DNA of 64,000 nucleotides from Asaia bogorensis_B (GCF_900465315.1 NZ_UBIX01000005.1); one strand, 5' to 3'. Numbered from the stretch's first letter, positions 36,123 to 45,317 are shown. Made by a program: numbers and translations. Notes: generated from the letters alone by a model not told the origin.

Positions 36123-36890
36123 ATGGACCTTTTCGATCTCTCCGGCGATGTCGCTTTTGTCACCGGGGCCGGAAGCGGCATCGGGCAACAGATCGCCATC
36201 GGCCTTGCCGAAGCCGGTGCTTCGGTTGCCTGTTTCGACCTCCCCGGCTCACGTCAGGGCCTCGACGAGACCGCCGACCGTATCCGCGGTCTCAAACGTG
36301 CCGCGCTGGTCTGCACCGGTGATGCAACCGACGAAACCAGTCTGGCCGATGCCATTGCGGCGACACAGGCCGAACTCGGCCTGCTTTCGGTTGCCGTCAA
36401 TGCCGCAGGCATCGCCAATGCCGCCCCGGCCGAGGAGATGGGACGCGACCAGTGGCAGCGCGTGCTCGATATCAATACGACAGGCGTCTTCCTCTCCTCT
36501 CAGGCCGAGGGTCGCGCCATGCTGGCCAATGGTCGTGGGTCGATTGTCAACATCGCCTCCATGTCCGGCGTGATCGTCAATCGCGGTCTGATGCAGGCGC
36601 ATTACAATGCGTCCAAAGCCGCCGTCATTCATCTGAGCAAGAGCCTTGCAATGGAATGGGCAACGCGCGGCGTACGTGTGAACACCATCAGCCCCGGCTA
36701 TACCGCTACCCCCATGAACACACGCCCCGAATGGGCCGAGCGTGTGAAGGTGTTCGAGAACGATACCCCCATGAACCGCATTGCCGCACCGCGCGAAATG
36801 GTGGGGCCCGCCATTTTCCTCTCCTCCCGCGCTGCGTCCTTCTGCACCGGGGTCGACCTGCTTGTGGATGGCGGTTTCTGCTGCTGGTAA
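36123..36890 (+). CDS. SDR-family oxidoreductase, probable polyol/sugar-alcohol dehydrogenase
   Basis: This is a 255-aa short-chain dehydrogenase. It has the NAD(P)-binding VTGAGSGIG (about residues 13-21), NAAGIAN, the catalytic Ser region NIASMSGVIVN, the YNASK active-site motif (Tyr and Lys) and a terminal DGGFCCW. ATG 36123 aligns with the family; an upstream in-frame ATG at 36093 would add 10 residues. It follows the transketolase by 72 bp in the same direction. With the divergent permease this resembles an arabitol- or ribitol-type oxidation module. The substrate is inferred. Confidence 0.85.
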   Translation: MDLFDLSGDVAFVTGAGSGIGQQIAIGLAEAGASVACFDLPGSRQGLDETADRIRGLKRAALVCTGDATDETSLADAIAATQAELGLLSVAVNAAGIANAAPAEEMGRDQWQRVLDINTTGVFLSSQAEGRAMLANGRGSIVNIASMSGVIVNRGLMQAHYNASKAAVIHLSKSLAMEWATRGVRVNTISPGYTATPMNTRPEWAERVKVFENDTPMNRIAAPREMVGPAIFLSSRAASFCTGVDLLVDGGFCCW

Positions 36891-37244
36891 GGGTGCGCAG
36901 GGCTCCGCCCAGAGACCTTCAGAGGGGCGGAAACCTGCGGAACCTGTTTTGCGTCATCCTGTCTTTCGCCCGTTCCGCCGTTCATCTGTAGATGGGGAAA
37001 TCCCTGTTGCTGGCACGGCTGTTCAGGGCGCTGCCCTGAAACCCGCAAAGGGGCGTTAGCCCCTTTGATCCCGGATTGTTGTGCCGTTCAGTTTTTACTC
37101 ATGGGGCGGGACGTGAAGCCGGACATATCGGCCTTGTAAGCTGAACCCGTCCGACGCGCCCTTTATGCCTTGTCCTGCATCGTTGCGTCTCGTGTCGCAA
37201 ATGATCTGCTCGCTCGACTTCGAAAACAGCCTTGTTCTCGGCCT
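36891..37244. repeat. Intergenic region with tandem GC-rich hairpins
   Basis: No gene is seen in these 354 bp. Two perfect 8-bp stems occur side by side: TTCAGGGC-GCT-GCCCTGAA (37022-37040) and AAAGGGGC-GTTA-GCCCCTTT (37047-37066). A shorter GGGC-TCC-GCCC lies at 36900-36910. They look like an interspersed repeat unit or a T-less terminator between convergent genes. Confidence 0.4.
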
Positions 37245-37730
37245 TCAGGAGGCGAGACGCTCTATGGGAAGTTCGAGCGTGTGCTTGATTTCCGACAGAG
37301 CCACCATTGAATTGACCTCCTGTATTCCCGGGATCAGGGCCAGTCTTTTCAGAAAGAACTGCTCGTAGGATTCGATATCCCGCGTCACGATGCGCAGGAT
37401 GAAATCGACCGAGCCAAGCAGAACATAGCAATCCTGCACCTCAGGGAATTCGCGTATGGCCTCCTCGAACGCAGCCAGATTGGCGCGGGCATGGGCTGTG
37501 AGCTTCACTAGAGCATAAACCTGCGCGTTCAGCCCGATCTTGCGCCGATCCACCAGATAGACCTGTTTTTGCAGGATTCCAGATTCCTTGAGGCGCTGTA
37601 TGCGACGCCAGCACGGCGCCTGCGAGAGCCCGACAGATTCGGCCAGTTCAGCCGTCGGGCGTGATGCATCTTGCTGGAGCAACTGCAACAGATGGCGGTC
37701 AATCGCATCCAGATCTTCAAGCATCTTCAT
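37245..37730 (-). CDS. Lrp/AsnC-family transcriptional regulator
   Basis: This 161-aa protein is of standard Lrp length. It has an N-terminal helix-turn-helix (about residues 5-60, with RPTAELAESVGLSQAPCWRRIQRLKESGI) and a C-terminal RAM ligand-binding domain (about 65-150). ATG 37730 or 37724 are the candidate starts; a GGGG-containing site precedes both. It is divergent from a ThDP decarboxylase gene at 37893, with a perfect inverted repeat between them. It probably controls that gene in response to an amino acid or 2-oxoacid. Confidence 0.88.
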   Translation of the reverse strand: MKMLEDLDAIDRHLLQLLQQDASRPTAELAESVGLSQAPCWRRIQRLKESGILQKQVYLVDRRKIGLNAQVYALVKLTAHARANLAAFEEAIREFPEVQDCYVLLGSVDFILRIVTRDIESYEQFFLKRLALIPGIQEVNSMVALSEIKHTLELPIERLAS

Positions 37731-37750
37731 ACCCCACAACTCGACTTAAG

Positions 37751-37767
37751 GCGCATATTTTATGCGC
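37751..37767. promoter_or_regulatory. Palindromic operator candidate for the Lrp-type regulator
   Basis: GCGCATA-TTT-TATGCGC is a perfect 7-bp inverted repeat with 3-base spacer, extended by TAAG and CTTA flanks. It sits 20 bp upstream of the regulator start and about 125 bp upstream of the decarboxylase start. Confidence 0.5.
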
Positions 37768-37892
37768 TTAGGCCATATTCATGAAGCTGAAAACGCAATT
37801 TTTATCAGAAGATTGCATGATACCGTTCCGGCAAAGGGATGCTGGCTCAACTGGCCGACATCCCGCAAAAACGCCCTTTCTGGAGCCAGACC

Positions 37893-39584
37893 ATGTCAGC
37901 CAGCTTTGCCAAGACAAGCACGCTCGACGCCCGCAGTGGTGCCGACATCCTGCTCGAAATCCTCGCGAGCGAGGGGGTCGAGTATATCTTCGGCAACCCC
38001 GGCACGACGGAACTCCCTCTTATGGACAGTCTGCTGCGCCGGCCCGATATCAGCTACATCCTCGCCCTGCAGGAGGCGAGCGCTGTGGCAATGGCCGATG
38101 GCTATGCCCAGGCAGCGGGCCGACCGGGTTTTCTCAACCTGCATACAGCAGGCGGGCTGGGTCATGGCATGGGTAATCTGCTCAACGCCCATGTCTCGCA
38201 AACACCCCTTGTCGTTACGGCAGGGCAGCAGGATCTGCGCCACGCCGTTACCGATCCGCTTCTGTTTGGTGATCTTCTGAAAATTGCCGAGCCTGCGGTG
38301 AAATGGGGCAAGGAAGTTGCCTCTGCCGAGCAACTTCCCACGCTCGTTCGGCGCGCCTTTCATGACGCCGATGCCGCACCTTCCGGCCCGGTCTTTCTAT
38401 CCTTGCCCATGGACGTGATGGAGGAGATGAGCACCGTCAGTGCCGGGGCCCCTTCACGCATCGACCGCAACGCCATCGCCGGCGCCCTTCCAGAACTGGC
38501 AAATGCCCTTGCCGTCATTTCCCCCGGGCGCCTTGCCCTGATTGCAGGTGACGAAATCCATGCCAGCCGAGCCGCTGCTGAAACGGCAACTTTAGCCGAA
38601 ACATTGGGTGCGCCCGTCTATGGCTCTTCGTGGCCCTCGCGCGTTCCCTTCCCGACCGCCCATCCGCTATGGCGTGGCAACCTGCCCACCACGGCGCGCG
38701 GTATTGCGGAAGTGCTCTCCCAGTATGACGCCATTTTCGCCATTGGCGGCAAATCGCTCATTACCATTCTCTATACCGAAGGCTCGGCTATTCCTGAGGG
38801 GTGTACCGTCTATCAGCTTTCTGCCGATGTGAACGATCTTGGGCGCACCTATCCCACGGCGCTCTCGACCTGTGGCCATTTGAAGGCATCGCTCAACGCG
38901 CTACAGTCATTGGTGGAAAACGCCTCGCTTGCCCATGCCCCCGCCTATGACGCCCTGCGCCGCAAAGCGGCCACGCAACGCGCCTCGGAGCGCGCCACCC
39001 TTCATGGCCGCGCTGATGCGGCCATGAAGGAGGCGGTCATCCCGCCCGTTCTGGCTGCGCGTGAAGCCGTAAGGGCCATCGGCCCCGGCACCCCGATCGT
39101 GGATGAGGCCATTGCAACATCGGGTTTTGTCCGCAGCTTTCTCGAAAGCAGCGATCCGTCCCAGTACTCCTTTCTGCGCGGTGGAGCTTTGGGGTGGGGC
39201 ATGCCCGCTGCCATCGGCTGCTCACTCGGCCTGAAGCGCGAGCCTGTCGTGTGCCTCGTCGGTGATGGCGCAGCGCTTTATTCGCCTCAGGCGCTCTGGA
39301 CGGCTGCTCACGAAAACCTCCCCATCACCTTCGTTGTCATGAATAACTGCGAATATAATGTGCTGAAAAACTTTATGCGTGGTCAGCAGAACTACACGGC
39401 TGCACAGACCGGGCGCTTCATCGCGATGGATATCGTCAACCCCACCATCGATTATCAGGCACTCGCCACCTCCATGGGCCTGCCTGCCCAGCGCCTGACA
39501 CGCGCTGGCGATATCGCGCCCGCCATTCAGGCCGGTATTGCGAGCGGCAAGGCCAATCTGATCGAGATCATGATCAGCCGCTGA
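37893..39584 (+). CDS. Benzoylformate decarboxylase-like ThDP enzyme
   Basis: This is a 563-aa 2-oxoacid decarboxylase. The N terminus reads FGNPGTTELP, ALQEASAVAMADGYAQ and NLHTAGGLGHGMGN. By comparison with Pseudomonas benzoylformate decarboxylase, Glu61 (ThDP activation) and His84 (the His70 equivalent) are conserved. The active-site Ser26 is replaced by Thr38. The ThDP pyrophosphate motif CLVGDGAALYS is near residue 460. ATG 37893 has GGAG 7 bases upstream. Divergence from an Lrp-type gene suggests an amino-acid-derived aromatic or branched 2-oxoacid as substrate; this is inferred. A T-less stem (39594-39612) follows. Confidence 0.85.
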   Translation: MSASFAKTSTLDARSGADILLEILASEGVEYIFGNPGTTELPLMDSLLRRPDISYILALQEASAVAMADGYAQAAGRPGFLNLHTAGGLGHGMGNLLNAHVSQTPLVVTAGQQDLRHAVTDPLLFGDLLKIAEPAVKWGKEVASAEQLPTLVRRAFHDADAAPSGPVFLSLPMDVMEEMSTVSAGAPSRIDRNAIAGALPELANALAVISPGRLALIAGDEIHASRAAAETATLAETLGAPVYGSSWPSRVPFPTAHPLWRGNLPTTARGIAEVLSQYDAIFAIGGKSLITILYTEGSAIPEGCTVYQLSADVNDLGRTYPTALSTCGHLKASLNALQSLVENASLAHAPAYDALRRKAATQRASERATLHGRADAAMKEAVIPPVLAAREAVRAIGPGTPIVDEAIATSGFVRSFLESSDPSQYSFLRGGALGWGMPAAIGCSLGLKREPVVCLVGDGAALYSPQALWTAAHENLPITFVVMNNCEYNVLKNFMRGQQNYTAAQTGRFIAMDIVNPTIDYQALATSMGLPAQRLTRAGDIAPAIQAGIASGKANLIEIMISR

Positions 39585-39645
39585 ATGTCGCCGCGAGGGT
39601 TCTGCCCTCGCCCCGACACGGGGCCTCGCTGCATTAGACCCGATT

Positions 39646-40101
39646 TTACAACGCCAGATGGAAGAACTGGTTATGCGAGGTGGCCTTGTACGGGCCGAAG
39701 GGCGGACCACTTTCGAACCCGTAGCGGCGATAGAGTCGTGTTGCAGCCTCGAACGACGGGGAAGTCCCGGTTTCGAGGCTCAATCGCATCAGACCACGCG
39801 CTCTGGCAGCCTCGATAAGCGTGCCGAGTATGGCCGCTCCAGCGCCACGCCCGAGAAAATCGGGGTGGGTCCGCATGGATTTGACCTCGCCCACACCCTC
39901 ACCGAACTGCTTCAGCGCCCCAATGGCGGCGACACGCCCCTCGATACGCGCAGTCCATACCGTAACCTCGGGCGTGGTCAGTCCTGAGAGATCGAGGGCA
40001 AAACGGAACGCCTCTGACGTACTTTCCGCCATGCCCGACAAATGCAAGGCCAGCAGCGCCCGGCTTTCCGCGCTGGAGAGATCGTCGATCCCTATTTCCA
40101 T
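39646..40101 (-). CDS. GNAT-family N-acetyltransferase
   Basis: This 151-aa acetyltransferase has the core motif A region SMRTHPDFLGRGAGAAILGTLIEAAR (acetyl-CoA pyrophosphate loop, Q/RxxGxG type) and a C-terminal motif B (RLYRRYGFESGPPFGPY). The start at 40101 (MEIGIDDL) fits the family length. The longer reading frame to 40293 is not homologous. It resembles the small single-domain acetyltransferases of unknown substrate. It lies convergent to the decarboxylase gene and divergent from the interrupted gene at 40224. Confidence 0.8.
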   Translation of the reverse strand: MEIGIDDLSSAESRALLALHLSGMAESTSEAFRFALDLSGLTTPEVTVWTARIEGRVAAIGALKQFGEGVGEVKSMRTHPDFLGRGAGAAILGTLIEAARARGLMRLSLETGTSPSFEAATRLYRRYGFESGPPFGPYKATSHNQFFHLAL

Positions 40102-40223
40102 GAGCCAATATGCCTTCCCTGTTGCCTGAGCAGATCCAAAGCAGGAGAATGATCGCAAAGTCGTACGTGACCCCTGCGCTCTCCTGCATTTGCCTGATGA
40201 TGGGCACACCTTCCCAAGGATCG

Positions 40224-40955
40224 TTGCCTTTGTCAGCCATTTTTCCGCATAGCGTTCTCGACCAAGTCGAGGCGTATCTGGCCTCGCAGCCAATTCAGGG
40301 TGGAGGCACCTTGCTCGATGCGTCCGGCGCCGTCCTCTATAGCGACGTCATGACGCTTGTACCGGGTCCGGTCTATTTCCTTGGGCTTAATCCCGGGGGG
40401 AGCCCTGACAACAACCGTGACGGGACCATACGACACTCACTGGCTGCCAGCCGATGAGGGATGAATGCGTTTCTGGACCAGTCATGGGGTGATCCGCCAA
40501 GAAACTCGCCCTCGGGAGAGGCGCCATTACAGCGCCGTATACGCAGACTGTTTGCGATGATGGGGCTGGAGACGCGCCAAGTTGCGGCGAGCAATCTGGT
40601 ATTCACCCGCTCACGCAATCTGCGTTTGCATATGAATTTTGAGAACGCCATCGCGCAATGCCGCCCTGTTCATGAATTCTTTATCGACGCAATCCAGCCG
40701 GAATTAATTCTCACGCACGGCAACCGCGATACATTCAGACAGGGAATAGGCGCGCATTTTACCGAAAATCACGAGGCGCATCATGCTGGCTGGAAAATTC
40801 ACTTAGGCACATGCGCGATTGCTGGCCGGAACATCCCCGTCATGAACATGCCTCACCTTTCATTCTGGGCCATCAACGCGGAAACACCCAAAGCCGAGCG
40901 ACGACGTGCCATTCTTCGCACCCTTTTCAAGGAATACGGTTTTTCACCGCAATAA
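40224..40955 (+). pseudogene. Uracil-DNA-glycosylase-fold-like gene interrupted by in-frame TGA
   Basis: A single reading frame runs from TTG 40224 (AAGGA upstream; TTG 40230 also possible) to TAA 40953-40955. One TGA at 40455-40457 interrupts it. Before it the protein reads GPVYFLGLNPGGSPDN, after it MNAFLDQSWG and ILTHGN. LGLNPG and the later THGN are reminiscent of uracil-DNA-glycosylase-superfamily proteins, but the family call is tentative. The second half could restart at ATG 40461, preceded by GAGGG, as a 164-aa product. A nonsense mutation is the simplest reading. Confidence 0.55.
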
Positions 40956-40999
40956 CCAGCCATCAATGACGCGCTCCACAATCAGAGCCATTCGTCAGA

Positions 41000-41446
41000 T
41001 CACGGCACTTCAAACTTGGTCAAAAGCCAGCCATAGCCCGCCAACAGATCCTCGTGATGCCGGCGTGTCAGCGCGGCCAGACAGGCGACATGCTCGAGGG
41101 GGCCCGCTGTTCCACCGTCATAGAGCCCATATTCGGCATTGCAAAGCTGGTCCCGGTAAACCAGCCACGCGAGCTCAGCCTGCCTCAGCGCGTCACGATC
41201 ATTTAATCGCGGCTGATCACTACGCTGAAAAAGGGCAATAATTCGTTGATAATCCCTGTTGAGCGTAGCGTCCTCCTGTCGTCTGACCTTTTCAGAACAG
41301 TCATAGGTTCCAGCCTGTCCCATTTGCCCATCCTGGCTGCTACAGGCCGCCATGAGCGGCTTGTCCTCGTTCATCCTCTGGGCATGGGCGCAAGGCGAAA
41401 TGCCGCAAAGCACAGCGACGGTGAACTGAAGCGCGATCTTCTTCAC
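41000..41446 (-). CDS. LprI-like (DUF1311) secreted protein
   Basis: This 148-aa protein has a clear signal peptide (MKKIALQFTVAVLCGISPCAHAQ). The mature domain has four cysteines and the LprI/DUF1311 pattern: DCSEKVRRQEDATLNRDYQRI and QLCNAEYGLYDGGTAGPLEHVACLAALTRRH. Relatives include a mycobacterial lysozyme-inhibitor lipoprotein. It starts at GTG 41446 and overlaps the methyltransferase stop by 4 bases (GTGA), so translation is coupled. It would be periplasmic; its role here is unknown. Confidence 0.75.
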   Translation of the reverse strand: MKKIALQFTVAVLCGISPCAHAQRMNEDKPLMAACSSQDGQMGQAGTYDCSEKVRRQEDATLNRDYQRIIALFQRSDQPRLNDRDALRQAELAWLVYRDQLCNAEYGLYDGGTAGPLEHVACLAALTRRHHEDLLAGYGWLLTKFEVP

Positions 41447-42063
41447 CGTTCATGCTTTCTTGAGAAAACATTGAACTGAAACGCCTGAATCGTGCCGTTC
41501 GGCGTTTCATGTGAGTGATCGACCGTTCGGAGCAGGGTAAAATCATCCCCCAACAGGGCACACAGCGATGCGCTGTCATAACGCATGACAGGCAGGCCGG
41601 AACAGCGAAGGGGCCCATCCGGGGAAAAACCGCCTATGACTGCAATGCCACCGGGCAGGAGAACTGATCGCAAGGCGGCAACGTAGCGTGCCTGATCGGC
41701 GGCTTCTGTCAGGAAATGCAGCGCCGCGCGGTCGTGCCAGACCGTGTAGTGCCTGTCTGGCGACCATGCCGTGACATCAGCGACAATCACATGATGCCGC
41801 GTGCCGAAAGGCGCGAGCCGTCTGGCAACACCAGACAGGGCGACAGCAGAAAGATCGAGGCTCGTGACCTCGGAAAATCCAGCTTCAAGAAGCCTGTCGG
41901 GCAAGAATGAGGCCCCGCCCCCGATATCGATTACCGGCCCCTTCCCGGGGGTCGCTTGCATAATCAGGTCAAGCGACAGGGTTGGACAGGGCTCGTACCA
42001 GCTACAGCCTGTCGAGGGTTCGTCCGTATAGACCCTGTCCCAGTAATCCTGACGAAGCTCCAT
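41443..42063 (-). CDS. Class I SAM-dependent methyltransferase
   Basis: This 206-aa protein has the SAM-binding motif I VIDIGGGASFLPDRLLEAG (about residues 44-62), the acidic post-I residue in VTSLDLS and motif IV-like WHDRAALHFL. The start at 42063 follows AAGAGA. The longer frame to 42210 is rejected. The acceptor substrate is unknown. It is translationally coupled to the LprI-like gene, which has no obvious functional link. A 418-bp gap (42064-42481) before the next gene holds no feature I recognise. Confidence 0.78.
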   Translation of the reverse strand: MELRQDYWDRVYTDEPSTGCSWYEPCPTLSLDLIMQATPGKGPVIDIGGGASFLPDRLLEAGFSEVTSLDLSAVALSGVARRLAPFGTRHHVIVADVTAWSPDRHYTVWHDRAALHFLTEAADQARYVAALRSVLLPGGIAVIGGFSPDGPLRCSGLPVMRYDSASLCALLGDDFTLLRTVDHSHETPNGTIQAFQFNVFSRKHER

Positions 42064-42481
42064 GTTCTCTTGCCCTTTATACTGCCCCCGGTTCTCTATC
42101 CTGCCGAGCGACTCGATAAAATACCGGCCTCCAGCCCGGATGGGCATATACAGACTGAACAAAAACCGTCCTATCCAACGCGATGACAACCGCAGCTCGT
42201 GCCCGATCAACCGCCAGGCTACGCGTGATGCGTCTTGCGCTACCTTGCCTGCGTACGGGCCTTTGCAGGTCTCTCCCGTGCGTGTCGGTCCGAGGTAGTA
42301 CAGTCCACTGCCTGCCTGATCTGAATTCTCAACCAGTCACACATCAACCCGAGACCAACACTATATGTCGAATTGAATTCTGTTCGATGAATTCTTGATG
42401 ACTTCCCCGTTTTGAGTAGTCGCTCCTTCTGCAATGCTCTTTGATGCGCCGCGTCATTCCCTGCCTTTTCAGGATCTGTCG

Positions 42482-43744
42482 ATGCGCTTTCGCCACCTGC
42501 TCCATTCATTTCCCGCAATCAGCCACACGATGCTTGTCTCAGGGCTTGTCTCGGCGCTTACCACCGTGGGATTTGCCTCTGCCCCGACATCATGGGCCCA
42601 AGATCATGCCCCGTTGAAAACGCACGCAGTCTCGCACGCCGTGGACGACGCCGTGCATGTCAATCAGATCCAGGTGATCGGCACCCATAATTCATATCGG
42701 CGCGATATCTCGCCGGTGACACTGCAATGGCTGACCAGCCTCTCCCCGCAGGCCGCGATTGCACTCGATTATCATCACGACACCCTGACAGCACAGCTCG
42801 ATCACGGTGTCCGCCAACTTGAGATCGACATCTATGCCGATACGCAAGGCGGCCGTTATGCCCGTCCCAAAGGTGGCGAATGGGAGCGAAAGGCGGGGCT
42901 GACACCCGATGCCGATCCGACCCCGGCACAGGCCATGCAAGGCACGGATTTCAAGGTGATGCATATTGTCGACATCGACCAGAGATCGAGCTGCCAGCCT
43001 TTCCGAGCCTGTCTTGAACAGATCAGGGCATGGTCGGACGCCCACCCCAACCATGTACCGGTCTTCATCGATCTGGAAACCAAGCAGGATATTCCTTTCG
43101 GCGGAGGCAAACTGCCCTTCACGCCTCCTGAAGTTTTCACACCGGCCACGTATGACCGGCTCGACGCCGAACTGGTGGCAGTTTTCGGTCGCGACCGCAT
43201 CATCACCCCCGATGACGTACGTGGCGATGCTCCAACACTCGATGAAGGGGTCAGAAAGCATGGCTGGCCTGCGCTGTCACAGGCACGGGGCAAAATCGTG
43301 TTCCTGTTCGATCGCCCGCATGACACGGCGCGCTACGTCAAGGATCACCCGGCCCTGCGCAATCGTATCGTGTTCACCAATGCGCATCCCGGCGATCCGG
43401 ATTGCGGCTTTACCGAAGTGAATGAGGGATTCATCGGGGCCAAGGGCAATGGCAGCGATGCGGTGGACAACAAGGCAGCGGCAACGACCATCCCTGCCCT
43501 CGTGAAACAGGGCTATCTCGTGCGCACCCGGGCCGATGCCAACACGATCGAGGCGCGTCAGAATGCGCTTGAGCGTCGTGACGTGGCTTTTTCATCCGGC
43601 GCACAGCTGATCAGTACCGATTATCCCACCTTCGAGCCAGCGCCCTGGCACAACTACTCGGTCGGGTTCGGGCAGGGTCTGGTGGCCCGATGCAATCCGG
43701 TCAATGCGCCAGCCTCCTGCCGCTCTTCGGCTCTTGAGCCGTAA
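42482..43744 (+). CDS. Secreted calcium-dependent phosphoinositide phospholipase C-like enzyme (copy 1)
   Basis: This 420-aa protein belongs to the PLC-like phosphodiesterase superfamily (Ca2+-dependent phosphoinositide PLC group), which hydrolyses phosphatidylinositol or related phosphodiesters. By count it has His69 (IGTHNSYR), Glu114/Asp116 (RQLEIDIYAD) and His161 (KVMHIVDID), the expected two-His, acidic-metal arrangement. A signal peptide (about 1-40) directs it out of the cytoplasm. ATG 42482 has AGGA 7 bases upstream. It is followed 122 bp later by a close paralogue. Substrate specificity is unproven. Confidence 0.82.
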   Translation: MRFRHLLHSFPAISHTMLVSGLVSALTTVGFASAPTSWAQDHAPLKTHAVSHAVDDAVHVNQIQVIGTHNSYRRDISPVTLQWLTSLSPQAAIALDYHHDTLTAQLDHGVRQLEIDIYADTQGGRYARPKGGEWERKAGLTPDADPTPAQAMQGTDFKVMHIVDIDQRSSCQPFRACLEQIRAWSDAHPNHVPVFIDLETKQDIPFGGGKLPFTPPEVFTPATYDRLDAELVAVFGRDRIITPDDVRGDAPTLDEGVRKHGWPALSQARGKIVFLFDRPHDTARYVKDHPALRNRIVFTNAHPGDPDCGFTEVNEGFIGAKGNGSDAVDNKAAATTIPALVKQGYLVRTRADANTIEARQNALERRDVAFSSGAQLISTDYPTFEPAPWHNYSVGFGQGLVARCNPVNAPASCRSSALEP

Positions 43745-43866
43745 GGCACCCGACGCCGGCGTCACGCTGGTCTGTTAATCTTTGATGACGGCGGGAATGT
43801 CATGCCGATATTTCCGCGTCTTGCTCCATTTCTTCATGTCCAGGCCAAATGATCCGAGACATGTTC

Positions 43867-45075
43867 ATGAAACGCTTCTCTCTTTTTCTCGCCGCTTCCG
43901 CGCTCACGGTACTCTCATCGTCCGGTCATGCGCAGAATGCGCCAGGCGCCGTGCCGGCATCGCCCGACGAGGCGGTTCACCTCAACGAAATTCAGGTGAT
44001 TGGCACCCATAATTCCTACCGTGCCGCCATGTCGCCCGTCACCATGCAGTGGCTTTCAAAAGTCGCACCTGACGCCGCAATCACGCTCGACTATCAGCAC
44101 GCGCCGCTTGCCGTGCAGCTCGATCACGGTATCAGGCAAATTGAGCTCGACCTTTATGCCGACATGAAGGGCGGGCGTTATGCTCATCCCAAGGGGCCCG
44201 ACTGGCTGCGCAAGGCAGGCCTCACCCCGGAGGCCGATCCTGTCGATCCCGCCATCATGCAAGGCAATGACTTCAAGGTCATGCATATCGTCGATATCGA
44301 CCAGCGTTCGACCTGCCAGCCGCTTAAGGCCTGCCTTGGCATCATCCGCACCTGGTCAGACGCCCATCCGGGGCATTTGCCGATTTTCATCGATCTGGAG
44401 ACGAAGCAATCCGCGCCACCGGGAAAAGTCCCTTTCACGCAGCCTGAGATTTTCACCCCATCCACCTATGACCGCCTGGACGCCGAACTGCTCGAAGTCT
44501 TCGGGCGCAACCGTATTCTGGCGCCGGATGATGTGCGTGGCGACGCCCCGGATCTGAACACGGCCATACGCAGCAAGGGATGGCCCAGCCTCGCCAAAGC
44601 CCGGGGCAAGATTGTCTTCGTGTTTGAGCGCCCTCATGACACTGCGCGCTATCTGGTAGGGCATCCGGCGCTCAAGGGACGGCTGATCTTTCCCAATGGC
44701 AGGCCCGGCGAGCCAACATGTGCGTTTACTGAAATCAACGAAGGCTTTGTCGGCAAGAAGATCGGTGAATTCGAGGCGGTAGATAATGCCAAAGCGGCAA
44801 AGATCGTCCCCGATCTGGTCCGACAGGGCTATCTCATCAGGACACGTGCCGATGGCGACACGCTGGAAGCGCGTCACAACGATCTCGCCCGTCGTCAGAC
44901 TGCGCTTGAGGATGGTGCACAGCTGATCAGCACGGATTATCCGCTTTATGCCCCTGCCCGCTGGCACGATTACAGCGTGTCATTCCCGGGTGGGGCCATG
45001 ATGCGTTGCAACCCGGTCAATGCCCCCGCTGCCTGCCGCGATTCGGCGCTGGAACCCACTACACCCAAACTCTGA
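43867..45075 (+). CDS. Secreted calcium-dependent phosphoinositide phospholipase C-like enzyme (copy 2)
   Basis: This 402-aa paralogue of the upstream enzyme shares long blocks (NEIQVIGTHNSYR, FKVMHIVDIDQRS, RPHDTARY, RCNPVNAPA). A signal peptide MKRFSLFLAASALTVLSSSGHAQ precedes a mature domain with His48 and His140. The start at 43867 gives the best signal peptide; ATG 43849 is also in frame. The pair clearly arose by tandem duplication and has diverged at the N and C termini, so the two may differ in regulation or substrate. No transport gene sits beside them. Confidence 0.82.
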   Translation: MKRFSLFLAASALTVLSSSGHAQNAPGAVPASPDEAVHLNEIQVIGTHNSYRAAMSPVTMQWLSKVAPDAAITLDYQHAPLAVQLDHGIRQIELDLYADMKGGRYAHPKGPDWLRKAGLTPEADPVDPAIMQGNDFKVMHIVDIDQRSTCQPLKACLGIIRTWSDAHPGHLPIFIDLETKQSAPPGKVPFTQPEIFTPSTYDRLDAELLEVFGRNRILAPDDVRGDAPDLNTAIRSKGWPSLAKARGKIVFVFERPHDTARYLVGHPALKGRLIFPNGRPGEPTCAFTEINEGFVGKKIGEFEAVDNAKAAKIVPDLVRQGYLIRTRADGDTLEARHNDLARRQTALEDGAQLISTDYPLYAPARWHDYSVSFPGGAMMRCNPVNAPAACRDSALEPTTPKL

Positions 45076-45240
45076 GCGCTGTCCCGGAACACAGGAAAAC
45101 AGGGGCAAGTGGAAGAAAATGCAAAATTCTTTCTCCCCCCCTGTTGCCAAACACAATGAGGACTGGTAGTTCCCCCTTCACCGAAGACGAGGTCGCCACA
45201 AGCCTCCTCCGACGCGGTCGCCGGAGCGGAAACGCTCCAT

Positions 45241-45317
<77 letters not shown>

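Noticed and set aside
42240..42518. 92-codon minus-strand frame in the gap before the phospholipases
   Set aside because: It overlaps the phospholipase start region and has no homology pattern or good start signal.
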